Assembly: GCA_963750065.1 (NCBI GenBank)
Contig: CAVVPK010000037.1
Location: 149,965 to 213,964, forward strand
Length of the DNA: 64,000 bases
Origin: CAVSRC01 sp963750065
GTDB lineage: Bacteria > Pseudomonadota > Alphaproteobacteria > Rhizobiales > Kaistiaceae
Direction: 5' to 3'
Part shown: positions 15,434-24,032 of the stretch, in pieces
Position numbering within the stretch: the first letter of the stretch is position 1
Layout: every line of letters starts with the position of its first letter
Made by a program: the position numbers and the translations under genes
The notes under the pieces: generated by a model
Databases searched by the model: none
Seen by the model: only the letters and a program-made list of their open reading frames with translations
What the model was told of the DNA's origin: nothing

Positions 15434-16635
15434 GGGGCGATGCCCCGCGCATGCGCCGCCGCCGAGAGGAAGCCGCTGACGGTCGAGAACAGCTCCGGCT
15501 CGTCGAGCAGGAAGGAGTCGTGGCCGCGGTCGGTCTCGATCTCGACGAAGGAAACGCTGGCGCCGGCGGCGTTGAGCGCCCGCACCACCGCCTTGTTCTC
15601 GACCGTCGGGAACAGCCAGTCGGAGGTAAACGAGATGACGCAGAAGCGCGTCTTGGTGCCGAGGAAGGCGTTGGCCAGCCGTCCGCCGTGTTCGGCGGCG
15701 AGATCGAAATAGTCCATCGCCCGCGTCATGTAGAGATAGGCGTTGGCGTCGAAGCGGTCGACGAAGGTCGAGCCCTGATAGCGCAGGTAGGATTCGATCT
15801 GGAAATCGGCGTCGAAGCCGAAAGTCGGCTTGTCGCGGTCCTGCAGGTTGCGGCCGAACTTGCGGTGCAGCGCCTCCTCCGACAGGTAGGTGATGTGCGC
15901 CGCCATGCGTGCCACGGCCAGCCCCTTGCGCGGGCTGACGCCGGCCTCGATGTAGCGGCCGCCGCGCCAGTCGGGATCGGCCATCACGGCCTGGCGGCCG
16001 ACCTCGTCGAAGGCGATGTTCTGCGATGAATGGCGGGCGCCGGTGGCGATCGGCAGGGCGGTGAAGACGCGCTCGGGATAGCTTGCCGCCCATTGCAGCA
16101 CCTGCATGCCGCCGAGCGAGCCGCCGGCGACCGAGAACAGCATGTCGATGCCCAGCCGATCGATGAGCATGGCCTGGGCGCGCACCATGTCGCGCACGGT
16201 GATCACCGGCAGGTCGAGGCCGTAGGCATGGCCGGTGGTCGGATTGGTCGAGGCCGGGCCGGTGGTGCCCATGCAGCCGCCGACCACGTTCGAGCAGATG
16301 ACGAAATAGCGGTCGGTGTCGATCGGCTTGCCGGGACCGACCATCAGGCTCCACCAGCCGGGCTTGCCGGTCACCGGGTTGTCGCTGGCGACGTGCTGGT
16401 CGCCGGTGAGCGCGTGGCAGACGAGGATGGCGTTCGAGCGCGCTTCGTTGAGCGTGCCGTAGGTCTGGTAGGCGATCTGCAGTTCGTCGAGGCTGTGGCC
16501 GGAATCGAGCCGCAACGGCTGGTCGCGGCCGAAGCGGGCGACCTGGCTGGACGGGGTCTCGACCTCGTTGCGCGCAGCGTCCGCCCGGCTCTCGGAGCGA
16601 GCCTTGTCGGAATCGGGGAGCTGGGTCGTCGCCAT
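15430..16635 (-). CDS. metX: Homoserine O-acyltransferase (MetX family)
   Basis: MetX acylates homoserine, committing it to methionine synthesis. The 401-residue alpha/beta hydrolase has NAILVCHALTGDQHVA (oxyanion region), the nucleophile elbow GGSLGGMQVLQW, the acid in FTSDWLFP and the His in DRGHDSFLL. MetX proteins of this type use acetyl-CoA or succinyl-CoA; the choice cannot be settled by eye. ATG 16635 starts MATTQLPDSDK. It is followed by metW with a 4-bp overlap and is divergent from hisC, with a strong promoter in the gap. No SAM-II riboswitch core was recognised in the leader. Confidence 0.95.
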   Translation of the reverse strand: MATTQLPDSDKARSESRADAARNEVETPSSQVARFGRDQPLRLDSGHSLDELQIAYQTYGTLNEARSNAILVCHALTGDQHVASDNPVTGKPGWWSLMVGPGKPIDTDRYFVICSNVVGGCMGTTGPASTNPTTGHAYGLDLPVITVRDMVRAQAMLIDRLGIDMLFSVAGGSLGGMQVLQWAASYPERVFTALPIATGARHSSQNIAFDEVGRQAVMADPDWRGGRYIEAGVSPRKGLAVARMAAHITYLSEEALHRKFGRNLQDRDKPTFGFDADFQIESYLRYQGSTFVDRFDANAYLYMTRAMDYFDLAAEHGGRLANAFLGTKTRFCVISFTSDWLFPTVENKAVVRALNAAGASVSFVEIETDRGHDSFLLDEPELFSTVSGFLSAAAHARGIAP

Positions 16636-16680
16636 GGCTGCCGCTGCAACGTCTTGGTGCTTTGCCGGAAAGTGGCCGAT

Positions 16681-16709
16681 TAGCTAGAAGTCGCCCCCCT
16701 GACTGTCAA
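16681..16709 (-). promoter_or_regulatory. Putative strong promoter of metXW
   Basis: On the minus strand TTGACA (16709-16704), a perfect -35, and TAGCTA (16686-16681) are separated by 17 bp. A transcript starting near 16674 would have a leader of about 40 nt before the metX ATG at 16635. Confidence 0.65.
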
Positions 16710-16804
16710 TGTTTTCTTTGATTTCAGCGGGTTCCTTGCCTATGAGTCTGCCCGCTGGCCACCCCCGGCCGGCGGCCAGCCAACCGTCATCGGGAGTCCT
16801 TCCA

Positions 16805-17918
16805 ATGAGCGCGCCGATTGCGCCGATGCCGCACCAGGGCGTCCTGGCGATTGCGCCGTACATCCCCGGAAAATCCACGGCGACTGGCGGGGCCAAGCTC
16901 CACAAGCTGTCGTCGAACGAGACGCCGCTGGGCGCCAGCCCCGCGGCGATCGCCGCCTACAAGGCGGCCGCCGATCGGCTCGAACACTATCCGGACGGCG
17001 CGGCGACCGAACTGCGCGACGCGATTGCGGCGGTCCATGGCCTCAACCCGGAGCGCATCGTCTGCGGTGCCGGTTCCGACGAGATCCTGCATCTCATCGC
17101 CAACGCCTATATCGGCCCCGGTGACGAGGCGATCCACAGCGAATACGGCTTCCTGGTCTATCCCATCGTCATCCGCGCGATGGGCGGCACGCCGGTGGTG
17201 GCGCCGGAGACGAATTTCACTGCCGATGTCGACGCCATCCTGGCGCTGGTCAACGACAAGACGCGGGTGGTGTTCCTCGCCAATCCGAACAATCCGACCG
17301 GCACCTACCTGCCGTTCAGCGAGGTGCGCCGGCTGCATGCGGGGCTCCCCGGCCGCGTGCTGCTGGTGCTCGATGCGGCCTATGCCGAATATGTGCGGCG
17401 CAACGACTACGAGAGCGGCATCGAGCTCGCCGGCAGCGCGGCGAACGTGGTGATGACGCGGACCTTTTCGAAGATCTACGGGCTGGCGAGCCTGAGAATC
17501 GGCTGGTGCTACGGGCCGGCGCCGGTGATCGATGCGCTCAACCGCATCCGCGGGCCGTTCAACGTGTCGGCGGCGGCGATCGTGGCCGGCGCCGCGGCGC
17601 TCGGTGACAGCGCGCATGTGGCGCGCGCCGCCGAACACAATGCGCTCTGGCTACCCAGGGTGACGGAGACGCTCACCCGGCTCGGCCTGACGGTGACGCA
17701 GAGCGTCGGCAATTTCATCCTGATCCATTTCCCGGATGCGGCCGGCAGGCGCGCGCCCGACGCCGATGCCTATCTCCTCGAATCGCGGCATCGTGCTCCG
17801 CCGCGTGGAATCCTACGGCTTGCCCAATGCGCTGCGCATGACCATCGGCTCCGAGGAGGCCAACGAGGCGGTGATCGCGGCGCTCGGCGCCTTCCTGGGG
17901 AAGAAGCCGGCGTCATGA
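16805..17918 (+). pseudogene. hisC: Histidinol-phosphate aminotransferase, interrupted by a +1 frameshift
   Basis: HisC is the PLP-dependent aminotransferase of histidine synthesis. The frame from ATG 16805 reads a normal HisC: KLSSNETPLGASPAAIAAY, NPNNPTG, RTFSKIYGLASLRIGW (the Lys binds PLP). At about 17774-17780 (TATCTCCTCG) the frame breaks; the expected C-terminus SNRGIVLRRVESYGLPNALR continues in the +1 frame to the stop at 17918. One extra base explains it. Unrepaired, the original frame runs on through tyrA as an open frame with an Arg/His-rich junk linker. It is either an assembly indel or a real mutation that would remove the last ~45 residues. It is followed by tyrA with an ATGA overlap. 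Confidence 0.85.
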
Positions 17919-18850
17919 GCGAGCCCGTCTTCCAGCGCCTGGCGCTCATCGGCATCGGGCTGATCGGCGCATCGATTGCGCTTGCCACGCGGCGGGGGAA
18001 CCTCGCGCGCCACATCGCCATTTCGACGCGCAGCGCTGCAACGTTGAAGCGCGCCGAGGAACTCGGCCTCGGCGACAGCTATCACGCCGATCCGGCGGAC
18101 GCGGTGCGCGACGCCGATTGTGTCGTGCTGTGCATTCCGGTCGGCGCCTATGGTGCCGTCGCCGGAGCAATCGCCGGTGCGCTCAAGCCGGGCGCCATCG
18201 TCTCCGATGTCGGCTCGGTCAAGGCCTCGGTCATCGCCGCGGTACAGCCGCATCTTCCCGAGGGCGTCCATTTCGTCCCGGCGCATCCGGTCGCCGGCAC
18301 GGAACATTCCGGGCCCGATGCCGGCTTTGCCGAGCTCTTCGACAATCGCTGGTGCATCCTGACGCCGCCGCCGGGAACCGCGGCCAAGGCGATCGAGACG
18401 ACGCGCGAATTCTGGCGGCGCATGGGCGCCAATGTCGAGGTGATGGGCGCCGAGCACCACGACCTGGTGCTGGCCATCACCAGTCATGTGCCGCATCTCA
18501 TCGCCTACAACATCGTCGGCACCGCCGCCGACCTCGAAACGGTCACCCAGTCGGAGGTGATGAAGTTCTCCGCCGGCGGCTTCCGCGACTTCACCCGCAT
18601 CGCCGCATCCGACCCGACCATGTGGCGCGATGTCTTCCTCAACAATCGCGAGGCGGTGCTCGAGATGCTCGGCCGCTTCGTGGAGGATCTGACCGCCGTG
18701 CAGCGGCTCATCCGCTACGGCGAGGGCGACAAGCTGTTCGACCTGTTCACGCGCACGCGCGCCATCCGCCGCGGCATCATCGCCGCCGGCCAGGAGACCG
18801 CCGCGCCCGACTTCGGCCGCCCGCACGGCAAGGGCACTGAAGAGCGCTGA
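17915..18850 (+). CDS. tyrA: Prephenate/arogenate dehydrogenase family protein
   Basis: This enzyme oxidatively decarboxylates prephenate or arogenate in tyrosine synthesis. The 311-residue protein has an N-terminal Rossmann motif LIGIGLIGASIAL, then CVVLCIPVGAYG, VSDVGSVKASVI, FVPAHPVAGTEHSGP with the catalytic His, and LVLAITSHVPHLIAYN. Its ATG overlaps the repaired hisC stop (ATGA, 17915-17918), a pairing usual in this order (hisC-tyrC). It converges with the acetyltransferase 7 bp downstream. Confidence 0.93.
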   Translation: MSEPVFQRLALIGIGLIGASIALATRRGNLARHIAISTRSAATLKRAEELGLGDSYHADPADAVRDADCVVLCIPVGAYGAVAGAIAGALKPGAIVSDVGSVKASVIAAVQPHLPEGVHFVPAHPVAGTEHSGPDAGFAELFDNRWCILTPPPGTAAKAIETTREFWRRMGANVEVMGAEHHDLVLAITSHVPHLIAYNIVGTAADLETVTQSEVMKFSAGGFRDFTRIAASDPTMWRDVFLNNREAVLEMLGRFVEDLTAVQRLIRYGEGDKLFDLFTRTRAIRRGIIAAGQETAAPDFGRPHGKGTEER

Positions 18851-18857
18851 TTTATCG

Positions 18858-19409
18858 TTACCAGGTTTCGCTGACGCGTAGTGGTCGTTCCGCAAATCGG
18901 GCGCGGGCGGATTTTCCGTTGTCGGAAACGAACAGCATCATTCTGGCCAGTTCCGACTCTCGTTCCTTGCCGGCCGGTCCGACGAGTGTCTTCGCCCCGT
19001 CGAGGCTCACCCATCGCGAGGCCGTGTAGAACGGCACATTCTGGGGAACACAGAATAGGATCGCGATATCGGCGGCGCTGCTGTTGATGTGCGCAGTGGC
19101 CGCATCGACGACCTGCCGGGCAAATCCACGGCTGCGATAGGGCGGGAAGGTGAACACGTTCCCAAGTGCCCAGCTGTCGAAGTCCCGGCCGGCGTGGCGG
19201 ACAACGAAACGCATGATCGTGGCGTAGCTGAGCAGGGCTTCCCCTTCGATCACGGCGAAGTGGACCGGGTCGTGCTCGACCGGGTAGGGCTCGTCCATGA
19301 AGGGACGGCGCTCGAACACGCCCGGCCACTGCGTCTTCATGAAGGCGAGGGCTTGCCACTTGAGCAGGGGCGGGAATTCCTGCTGTGCGAAGCTGACCAG
19401 TGTTGGCAC
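18858..19409 (-). CDS. GNAT-like acetyltransferase
   Basis: The 183-residue protein shows a GNAT layout: HFAVIEGEALLSYATIM (strand 2-3), then GNVFTFPPYRSRGFARQVVD, in which RSRGFA stands for the acetyl-CoA loop, and ILFCVPQNVPFYTASRW with the late FYTASRW motif. The acetyl acceptor is unknown. It starts 10 bp after the DUF2125 gene on the same strand, so the two are probably co-transcribed. It is convergent with tyrA. Confidence 0.75.
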   Translation of the reverse strand: MPTLVSFAQQEFPPLLKWQALAFMKTQWPGVFERRPFMDEPYPVEHDPVHFAVIEGEALLSYATIMRFVVRHAGRDFDSWALGNVFTFPPYRSRGFARQVVDAATAHINSSAADIAILFCVPQNVPFYTASRWVSLDGAKTLVGPAGKERESELARMMLFVSDNGKSARARFAERPLRVSETW

Positions 19410-19419
19410 GCCAATGCCT

Positions 19420-20466
19420 CTAGAAGCGGATCGGCGGGATGACGAGGCCGACGGGGAGGATGCCGACGCTGACTGCGCCGTTGCGGATGACGATCGTCGT
19501 CTGGCGGGCGGGCCCGTCGGGCGTGTCGACCGGCACGGTGAGCGCCATCATCACCCCGATGATCTTGCCGGCGTCCTTGGCGACGCCGGGCTTGATCGCC
19601 TCGGCCAGCGCGACGAAGGCTTGCGGGTTGTTGAAGCGCACATTGAGTGTGCCGGAAAGGACGCCGGTGGGCGACACGTTCAATTGCCCGTCGGCGTCGG
19701 CGATGGCACCGCCGGCGGCAATGCGCAGGCGGTCGATGTGGGCCGTGCCGCCGGCCTTGGCCCAGGCGCGGAGTGCCGCACGCGGATCGGTGCCGAGCGA
19801 ACTGCCGAAGTTGAGGGCGGTGATCGCGGCGTCGCCGTCGATCGCCGGAATTGCCTGGCCGTTGGCGCGCACCACCTTCAGGTCGCGTGCGCTGGCGGAG
19901 AAGCGGTAGGCGTTGCCGCCAGCCGGGGCGGCGGAGGCCTGGGCGAGATCGGCGGTGAGCGCCTTGACCGGCAGGGTGGGGCCGCCGGCACTGGAAAAAT
20001 CGAGGCTGTGGAAGGTGGCGGCGGCGCTCTTGAGGCCGTCGAGGCCGGCGGTCGCCGAAGTGGCGGCGTCCGACCATTGGGTGGTGGCGGCGATGCCGAA
20101 GGGCGGCGCGTTGACCACGAAGGGGCTTACCAGCGTCGCCTCGACATAGCCCGGCCAATAGAGCGGCGCGCTTGCCCTGAGCCCGCCGAGGGCCGCCGAC
20201 AGGCGCTCGCCGGTTCCCTCCGGCCCGTCGCCATAGGCGGCGCGGGTGCAGCCGAAATCGAGCCGCAGCGGAAAGCCGCCCAGGGTCTCACCGGCGCAGG
20301 CAAAGCGGCCGCCGGCAACCGGCTTGGTGGTGACGCGGTCGAAGGCCGCGCGGGCGATCTCCTGGGTGGCATACCAGTAGCCGACCCAGAGCACGGGGAT
20401 CAGCACCAGGATGGCGATCAGCCAGCCGCGCCAGGGGCTCCGTCGTCTTCTGCTGCTCATCGGCAA
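19420..20466 (-). CDS. DUF2125 domain-containing membrane-anchored protein
   Basis: The 348-residue protein has an Arg-rich start, one transmembrane segment (about 14-33, WLIAILVLIPVLWVGYW) and a long extracytoplasmic beta-rich part. GFPLRLDFGCTRA and the C-terminal PVGLVIPPIRF fit the alphaproteobacterial DUF2125 family, often annotated beside tyrA/hisC in this order. Function unknown; a role at the envelope is inferred from topology only. It is divergent from chaC. Confidence 0.85.
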   Translation of the reverse strand: MPMSSRRRRSPWRGWLIAILVLIPVLWVGYWYATQEIARAAFDRVTTKPVAGGRFACAGETLGGFPLRLDFGCTRAAYGDGPEGTGERLSAALGGLRASAPLYWPGYVEATLVSPFVVNAPPFGIAATTQWSDAATSATAGLDGLKSAAATFHSLDFSSAGGPTLPVKALTADLAQASAAPAGGNAYRFSASARDLKVVRANGQAIPAIDGDAAITALNFGSSLGTDPRAALRAWAKAGGTAHIDRLRIAAGGAIADADGQLNVSPTGVLSGTLNVRFNNPQAFVALAEAIKPGVAKDAGKIIGVMMALTVPVDTPDGPARQTTIVIRNGAVSVGILPVGLVIPPIRF

Positions 20467-20538
20467 TCCCGCGTTTGCATGAACGATGTCGTCTTGCTAG
20501 GGCGACGCCCTTTGCTGAAGCTCGGGCGTGGTTCCCTC

Positions 20539-21072
20539 ATGTCGGATTTCTGGGTGTTTGGCTACGGCTCGCTGATGTGGCGGCCGGGCTTCGAATACGT
20601 CGAGCAGGCGCCGGCCCGGCTCGCCGGGCTGCATCGTGCGCTCTGCGTCTATTCCTGGGTCCATCGTGGCACGCGCGAGAAGCCGGGGCTGGTGCTCGGC
20701 CTCGACCGCGGCGGCTCGTGCCGCGGGGTGGCCTATCGCGTCGCCGGCAAGGACCGCCAGGCGGTGCTGGCCTATCTCAGCGAGCGCGAGCTGGTCACCG
20801 AGGTCTATCAAGAGGTGTGGCGGACGATCCGCTTTGCGAACGGCACCCACCCGCCGGTCAGGGCGCTGACCTACCTCGCCGTTCGCGACCATGTGCAGTA
20901 TGCCGGCCGCCTGCCGCACGAGAGGTTGCTGGAGATCGTGCGCGACGGCGCCGGGCGCTCGGGCGCCAACCGCGATTACGTCATCAACACGGCGGCGCAT
21001 CTTTCCGCGCTCGGCCTCCGCGACCCGCTGCTCGACTGGCTGGCGGGCGAACTCGAGAAGCCGCAGTCGTGA
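20539..21072 (+). CDS. chaC: Gamma-glutamylcyclotransferase (ChaC family)
   Basis: ChaC-type enzymes cleave glutathione to 5-oxoproline and Cys-Gly. The 177-residue protein starts MSDFWVFGYGSLMWRPGF; YGSLMW is the substrate-binding loop of the family, and the catalytic Glu is expected in the SERELVTEVYQEVW segment. ATG 20539 is favoured over in-frame starts upstream because the fold begins at once. It is divergent from DUF2125 with a 72-bp gap that must hold both promoters. Confidence 0.88.
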   Translation: MSDFWVFGYGSLMWRPGFEYVEQAPARLAGLHRALCVYSWVHRGTREKPGLVLGLDRGGSCRGVAYRVAGKDRQAVLAYLSERELVTEVYQEVWRTIRFANGTHPPVRALTYLAVRDHVQYAGRLPHERLLEIVRDGAGRSGANRDYVINTAAHLSALGLRDPLLDWLAGELEKPQS

Positions 21073-21083
21073 GATCGTCGGCT

Positions 21084-21452
21084 TCAGGCGGCGATCTGCA
21101 TCGACAGCGACGCAAGGTCGGCGACGACGGCGCGCCGCTCCGAATCGCTGAAGGCAAGCAGATGGACAAGGCAGATCGTTTGCCTGCCGAGTGCCGGCTC
21201 GGCAGCCGGTTCGATGCGGCCGAGCGCGTCCACGGTCACCACCGCGCGGGCGGCCAGCCGGCCCGCGGGCGCTGATTCGGCGAGGATCGCCACGACGTTG
21301 CGGAAGTCCGCCAGCGTCTCGCCGCTCACCGCGGTGAACAGGTAGCGCCGGCCCGAGCGACCGCGAAAATAATGGAAGCGGTCGCCGAGTCCCGCCTTTT
21401 GCGGGATCTCTGGCGGGCGATCCGAGAGGAGAGGCGGAACGACGGCGACCAT
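21084..21452 (-). CDS. Conserved hypothetical protein, apparently LexA-controlled and leaderless
   Basis: This 122-residue protein is not recognised functionally. It contains FHYFRGRSGRRYLFTAVSGE and later ICLVHLLAFSDSERRAVVADL, a pattern I associate with small hypothetical proteins of this order; it has no signal peptide or obvious catalytic motif. Its ATG lies 2 bp downstream of a LexA-type box that overlaps the -10 element, so the mRNA probably begins at or next to the start codon. It follows plsC on the same strand but has its own promoter. Induction by DNA damage is inferred, not shown. Confidence 0.7.
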   Translation of the reverse strand: MVAVVPPLLSDRPPEIPQKAGLGDRFHYFRGRSGRRYLFTAVSGETLADFRNVVAILAESAPAGRLAARAVVTVDALGRIEPAAEPALGRQTICLVHLLAFSDSERRAVVADLASLSMQIAA

Positions 21453-21454
21453 GA

Positions 21455-21469
21455 GAACAAACGTAGAAC
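21455..21469 (-). promoter_or_regulatory. Alphaproteobacterial LexA (SOS) box GAAC-N7-GAAC
   Basis: Read on the minus strand the site is GTTCTACGTTTGTTC, an exact GTTC-N7-GTTC match to the known alphaproteobacterial LexA operator. It covers the -10 element TACGTT of the promoter at 21460-21488, an ideal position for repression. With eight fixed bases about one chance match is expected in this window, so position is the stronger argument. Confidence 0.6.
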
Positions 21470-21488
21470 ACTATTGATGACAGTGCAA
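21460..21488 (-). promoter_or_regulatory. Promoter of the putative SOS gene
   Basis: On the minus strand TTGCAC (21488-21483) and TACGTT (21465-21460) are 17 bp apart. A start 6-8 bp after the -10 coincides with the ATG at 21452, which predicts a leaderless transcript. Confidence 0.5.
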
Positions 21489-21521
21489 TCCATCTCACCC
21501 AATTCCGACAAAAAAGAGTCC

Positions 21522-22301
21522 TCATCCGGTGCTTTTCGCCAGATGGGCCGCAGCTTCGGCGGGCAGCGGCGGGGCCGGCGTGCCGTGTGCCGCCTCGGCC
21601 ATGAGGCGATCGGTAGCGGTCTCGACGGTCAATTCGAGGCGGGCGAGGAAGGTGCGCGAATCGAGCCCGGCGGGAATGGCGGGAAGGAATTCGAGGATGA
21701 TGGTGCCGGGGTGGCGAGTGAGCTTGCGCCGCGGCCAGTAGAGGCCGGAATTGAGCGCCGCCGGCACCACCGGCACGCCCAGCGTCTTGTAAAGCAGCGC
21801 GATCCCGGTCTGGTAGTCGGGCTCGGCCCCCGGCGGCCGGCGCGTGCCTTCCGGGAACATGATGACCTGACGGCCCTTGGCGATCTCTTCGCGCGCGCGC
21901 TCGGCCAGCGCCCTGAGTGCCGCCGTCTTGCCCTTGCGGTCGACGTGGATCATGCCGGCCTTGCTGGTATAGGCACCGAAGACCGGGATGCGCGCGAGCT
22001 CCTCCTTCATCACATAGGTCGGGTTGGCGAGAATCGGCACCAGCGCCAGCGTCTCCCAGGCGGACTGGTGCTTGCAGGCGATGAGCGCGCCACCCTTGGG
22101 CAGGTTGTCGAGGCCGCGCACTTCGTGGGTCGTGCCGGCGACCACGCGCAGCAGCCAGATCATGCCGCCCGTCCACAGGCGCACGACGTTCATCGCCCTG
22201 TCCTGGCTGACGAAGAAATAGAAGGGCAGGGTCGCCAGAATGAGCCCGACGGTCCACAGGTAGAATGCGACGTTGAAGGCGAGGGAGCGGAGACGCAGCA
22301 T
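21522..22301 (-). CDS. plsC: 1-acyl-sn-glycerol-3-phosphate acyltransferase
   Basis: PlsC acylates lysophosphatidic acid to phosphatidic acid at the inner membrane. The 259-residue protein has an N-terminal hydrophobic region (about 8-30), the HX4D-type motif in the variant CKHQSAWET (the acidic residue is Glu, as often in this group), the substrate motif MFPEGTR, and VPVVPAALNSG. ATG 22301 gives MLRLRSLAFNV; the upstream part of the frame is not coding. It starts 14 bp after the YdcF-like gene, so the two are likely co-transcribed. Confidence 0.93.
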   Translation of the reverse strand: MLRLRSLAFNVAFYLWTVGLILATLPFYFFVSQDRAMNVVRLWTGGMIWLLRVVAGTTHEVRGLDNLPKGGALIACKHQSAWETLALVPILANPTYVMKEELARIPVFGAYTSKAGMIHVDRKGKTAALRALAERAREEIAKGRQVIMFPEGTRRPPGAEPDYQTGIALLYKTLGVPVVPAALNSGLYWPRRKLTRHPGTIILEFLPAIPAGLDSRTFLARLELTVETATDRLMAEAAHGTPAPPLPAEAAAHLAKSTG

Positions 22302-22315
22302 CGGGCGGTCCCGGC

Positions 22316-22924
22316 TCAACCGTCTGCTGGGGTGGCGGCCGCTCCGGCGATGCGCACGCGGGCGGCGGCGAGCAGGTACTTGCCGTATTCGCGCACCAGC
22401 AGGCCGAAGGCGGCGGCATTGCTCCACCAGTCGGTCAGGTGGAGCTCGGGATTGGTCACCGGATAGGGGATCAACCGGACCTTCGGCATGGCCTCGGCCA
22501 GTTCGGCCATCGAGCGCGGCATGTGATAGTCGCTGGTGACGACGATCAGCGATGTGTAGCCCTTCGCCTTCGCCCAGTCGCGCGCTTCCGCCGCGTTGCC
22601 GGCCGTGTCGCGGGCAGCGCGGCCGAGATCGACACAGCAGGCCAGCGCCATGTCGAGATCCCTGTCGACGGTGCCGGCGAGCGCCCTGAGGTCGACCGAC
22701 GGGTTGACGCCGGAGATCAGCAGCCGCCGGGCGCGGCCTTCGGCCAGCAATCTCAGCGCGCTGTCGATACGGGCGCTGCCGCCGGTCAGCGCCACGATGC
22801 CTTCGGCGCGCACGTCGGCGGGGGCACGCGTGTCGGCCACACGCGTGGCGAACGCCACGAAGCCGACACCAAGGGCAATGGCCGCTAGGCCGGCAAGGAC
22901 GATGGCTGCACGCGCCAGATTCAT
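22316..22924 (-). CDS. YdcF/ElyC-type (DUF218) membrane protein
   Basis: The 202-residue protein has one N-terminal transmembrane segment (about 5-25) and a DUF218 domain: EGIVALTGGSARIDSALRLL, RRLLISGVNPS, DTAGNAAEARDWAK and SLIVVTSDYHMPRSM. Relatives such as ElyC and SanA act in envelope or peptidoglycan-precursor homeostasis. ATG 22924 is chosen because the transmembrane segment follows directly. It lies between ftsX and plsC on the same strand, fitting an envelope role. Confidence 0.85.
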   Translation of the reverse strand: MNLARAAIVLAGLAAIALGVGFVAFATRVADTRAPADVRAEGIVALTGGSARIDSALRLLAEGRARRLLISGVNPSVDLRALAGTVDRDLDMALACCVDLGRAARDTAGNAAEARDWAKAKGYTSLIVVTSDYHMPRSMAELAEAMPKVRLIPYPVTNPELHLTDWWSNAAAFGLLVREYGKYLLAAARVRIAGAAATPADG

Positions 22925-23054
22925 CGGTCTGCGTATCCGCGAATGCCTCACGGCGGAAAATCCGGAAGCCGCTGCCGGGCCGCCCGTACGATTCGGCAGA
23001 ACATGGCTCATTTGGCCCACCGTTGCAGCGAAAAAAGGCAAGCCGCGGGCAACC

Positions 23055-24032
23055 TCATTCGGCCTCGGCGAGATAACGATAGACGGTCAGCCGCGAGGTC
23101 AGCGCCGTCATCACCGCAACCAGGAAGGCGATGCCGAGGGCGCCGAAATAGCCGATGGGACCGACGGCGAAGCGTCCGAACAGGGCGGAGACCTGCTGGC
23201 CATCGGCACCGCCGATCGCCGGCACGACGACGAAGGAGAGCGTGGCGAAGAGAAAGGCGGCGGCGGCGGCGCCGATGAGCCCGCCGCGTAAGCCCAGCAG
23301 CAGGAAGTGGCGCTGGAACTCGCGGGCGATGAAGCCGTCCTCGGCGCCGACGATGTGCAGCACCGAGACCACGCCGCTGTTCACCGCCATGGCGCCGCGG
23401 GTGGCGAAGACGACCGACAGCACGGTGGCGACGAAGACGAGACCGAGAATGGTAAGCCCGGCGAAGACGGTGACGCTGGCCATGGATTGCAGGCGCGAGG
23501 CCCAGCCGGCGTGGTCGTCGAGAGTGGCGCCCTTGACCTGGGTCTTGAGGCGCGTGGCAAGCGCGGCGAGGTCGGCGGCGCCGGGGCGGGTGAGCTTGAC
23601 GACGACGAGCCGCGGAATGGGCAGCGACGACAGGTCGAGGCCGGAACCGAGCCAGGGCTCGAGCAGACGGTTGGTGGCCTCGTTGTCGAGCACGTTGACC
23701 GAGGCGATGCCCGGCGTCTTGCGGGCGATGGCCGCGGCCAGGGCGGTCTCGGTGGCGGTGTCGACGCCGTCGATGGGCAAAACCTGGATGGTGACCTCGC
23801 GCTCGACGTCCGCCTGCCAGTCGTGCGAGGCGTCGCGCACCAGGGTCACCGCGCCCAGCGTCAGGCAGGCGAGGAAGCTCATGATGGCGATGACCACGGT
23901 GAGCGCGTTTGCCGAAACGGTGTTTTCCGGCACGAGCTGGTTGGGCCGCTGCGCCGCCAGCCGCGCCTGGCGGCGCAGGGCGGCGGCCTGGAGCTTCTGG
24001 ATGCGCTCGCTGTCGGCGGTGGCGTCAGTCAT
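23055..24032 (-). CDS. ftsX: Cell division ABC transporter permease FtsX
   Basis: FtsX is the membrane partner of FtsE and controls septal peptidoglycan hydrolases. The 325-residue protein has a cytoplasmic basic N-terminus, a first membrane helix (about 40-65), a periplasmic loop (about 70-165) and three C-terminal helices, the usual four-helix FtsX layout, with LTSRLTVYRYLAE near the end. It overlaps ftsE by 8 bp and follows it in one operon. Confidence 0.94.
   Translation of the reverse strand: MTDATADSERIQKLQAAALRRQARLAAQRPNQLVPENTVSANALTVVIAIMSFLACLTLGAVTLVRDASHDWQADVEREVTIQVLPIDGVDTATETALAAAIARKTPGIASVNVLDNEATNRLLEPWLGSGLDLSSLPIPRLVVVKLTRPGAADLAALATRLKTQVKGATLDDHAGWASRLQSMASVTVFAGLTILGLVFVATVLSVVFATRGAMAVNSGVVSVLHIVGAEDGFIAREFQRHFLLLGLRGGLIGAAAAAFLFATLSFVVVPAIGGADGQQVSALFGRFAVGPIGYFGALGIAFLVAVMTALTSRLTVYRYLAEAE

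Noticed and set aside
16636..16680. Possible SAM-responsive riboswitch before metX.
   Set aside because: The leader after the likely promoter is only about 40 nt and does not contain the conserved SAM-II core; no alternative SAM aptamer was recognised.
16709..18850. A 713-residue open frame joining hisC and tyrA as a natural fusion enzyme.
   Set aside because: The linker is Arg/His-rich nonsense, while the true HisC C-terminus reads cleanly in the neighbouring frame and ends with an ATGA overlap to tyrA. A single extra base is the better explanation.
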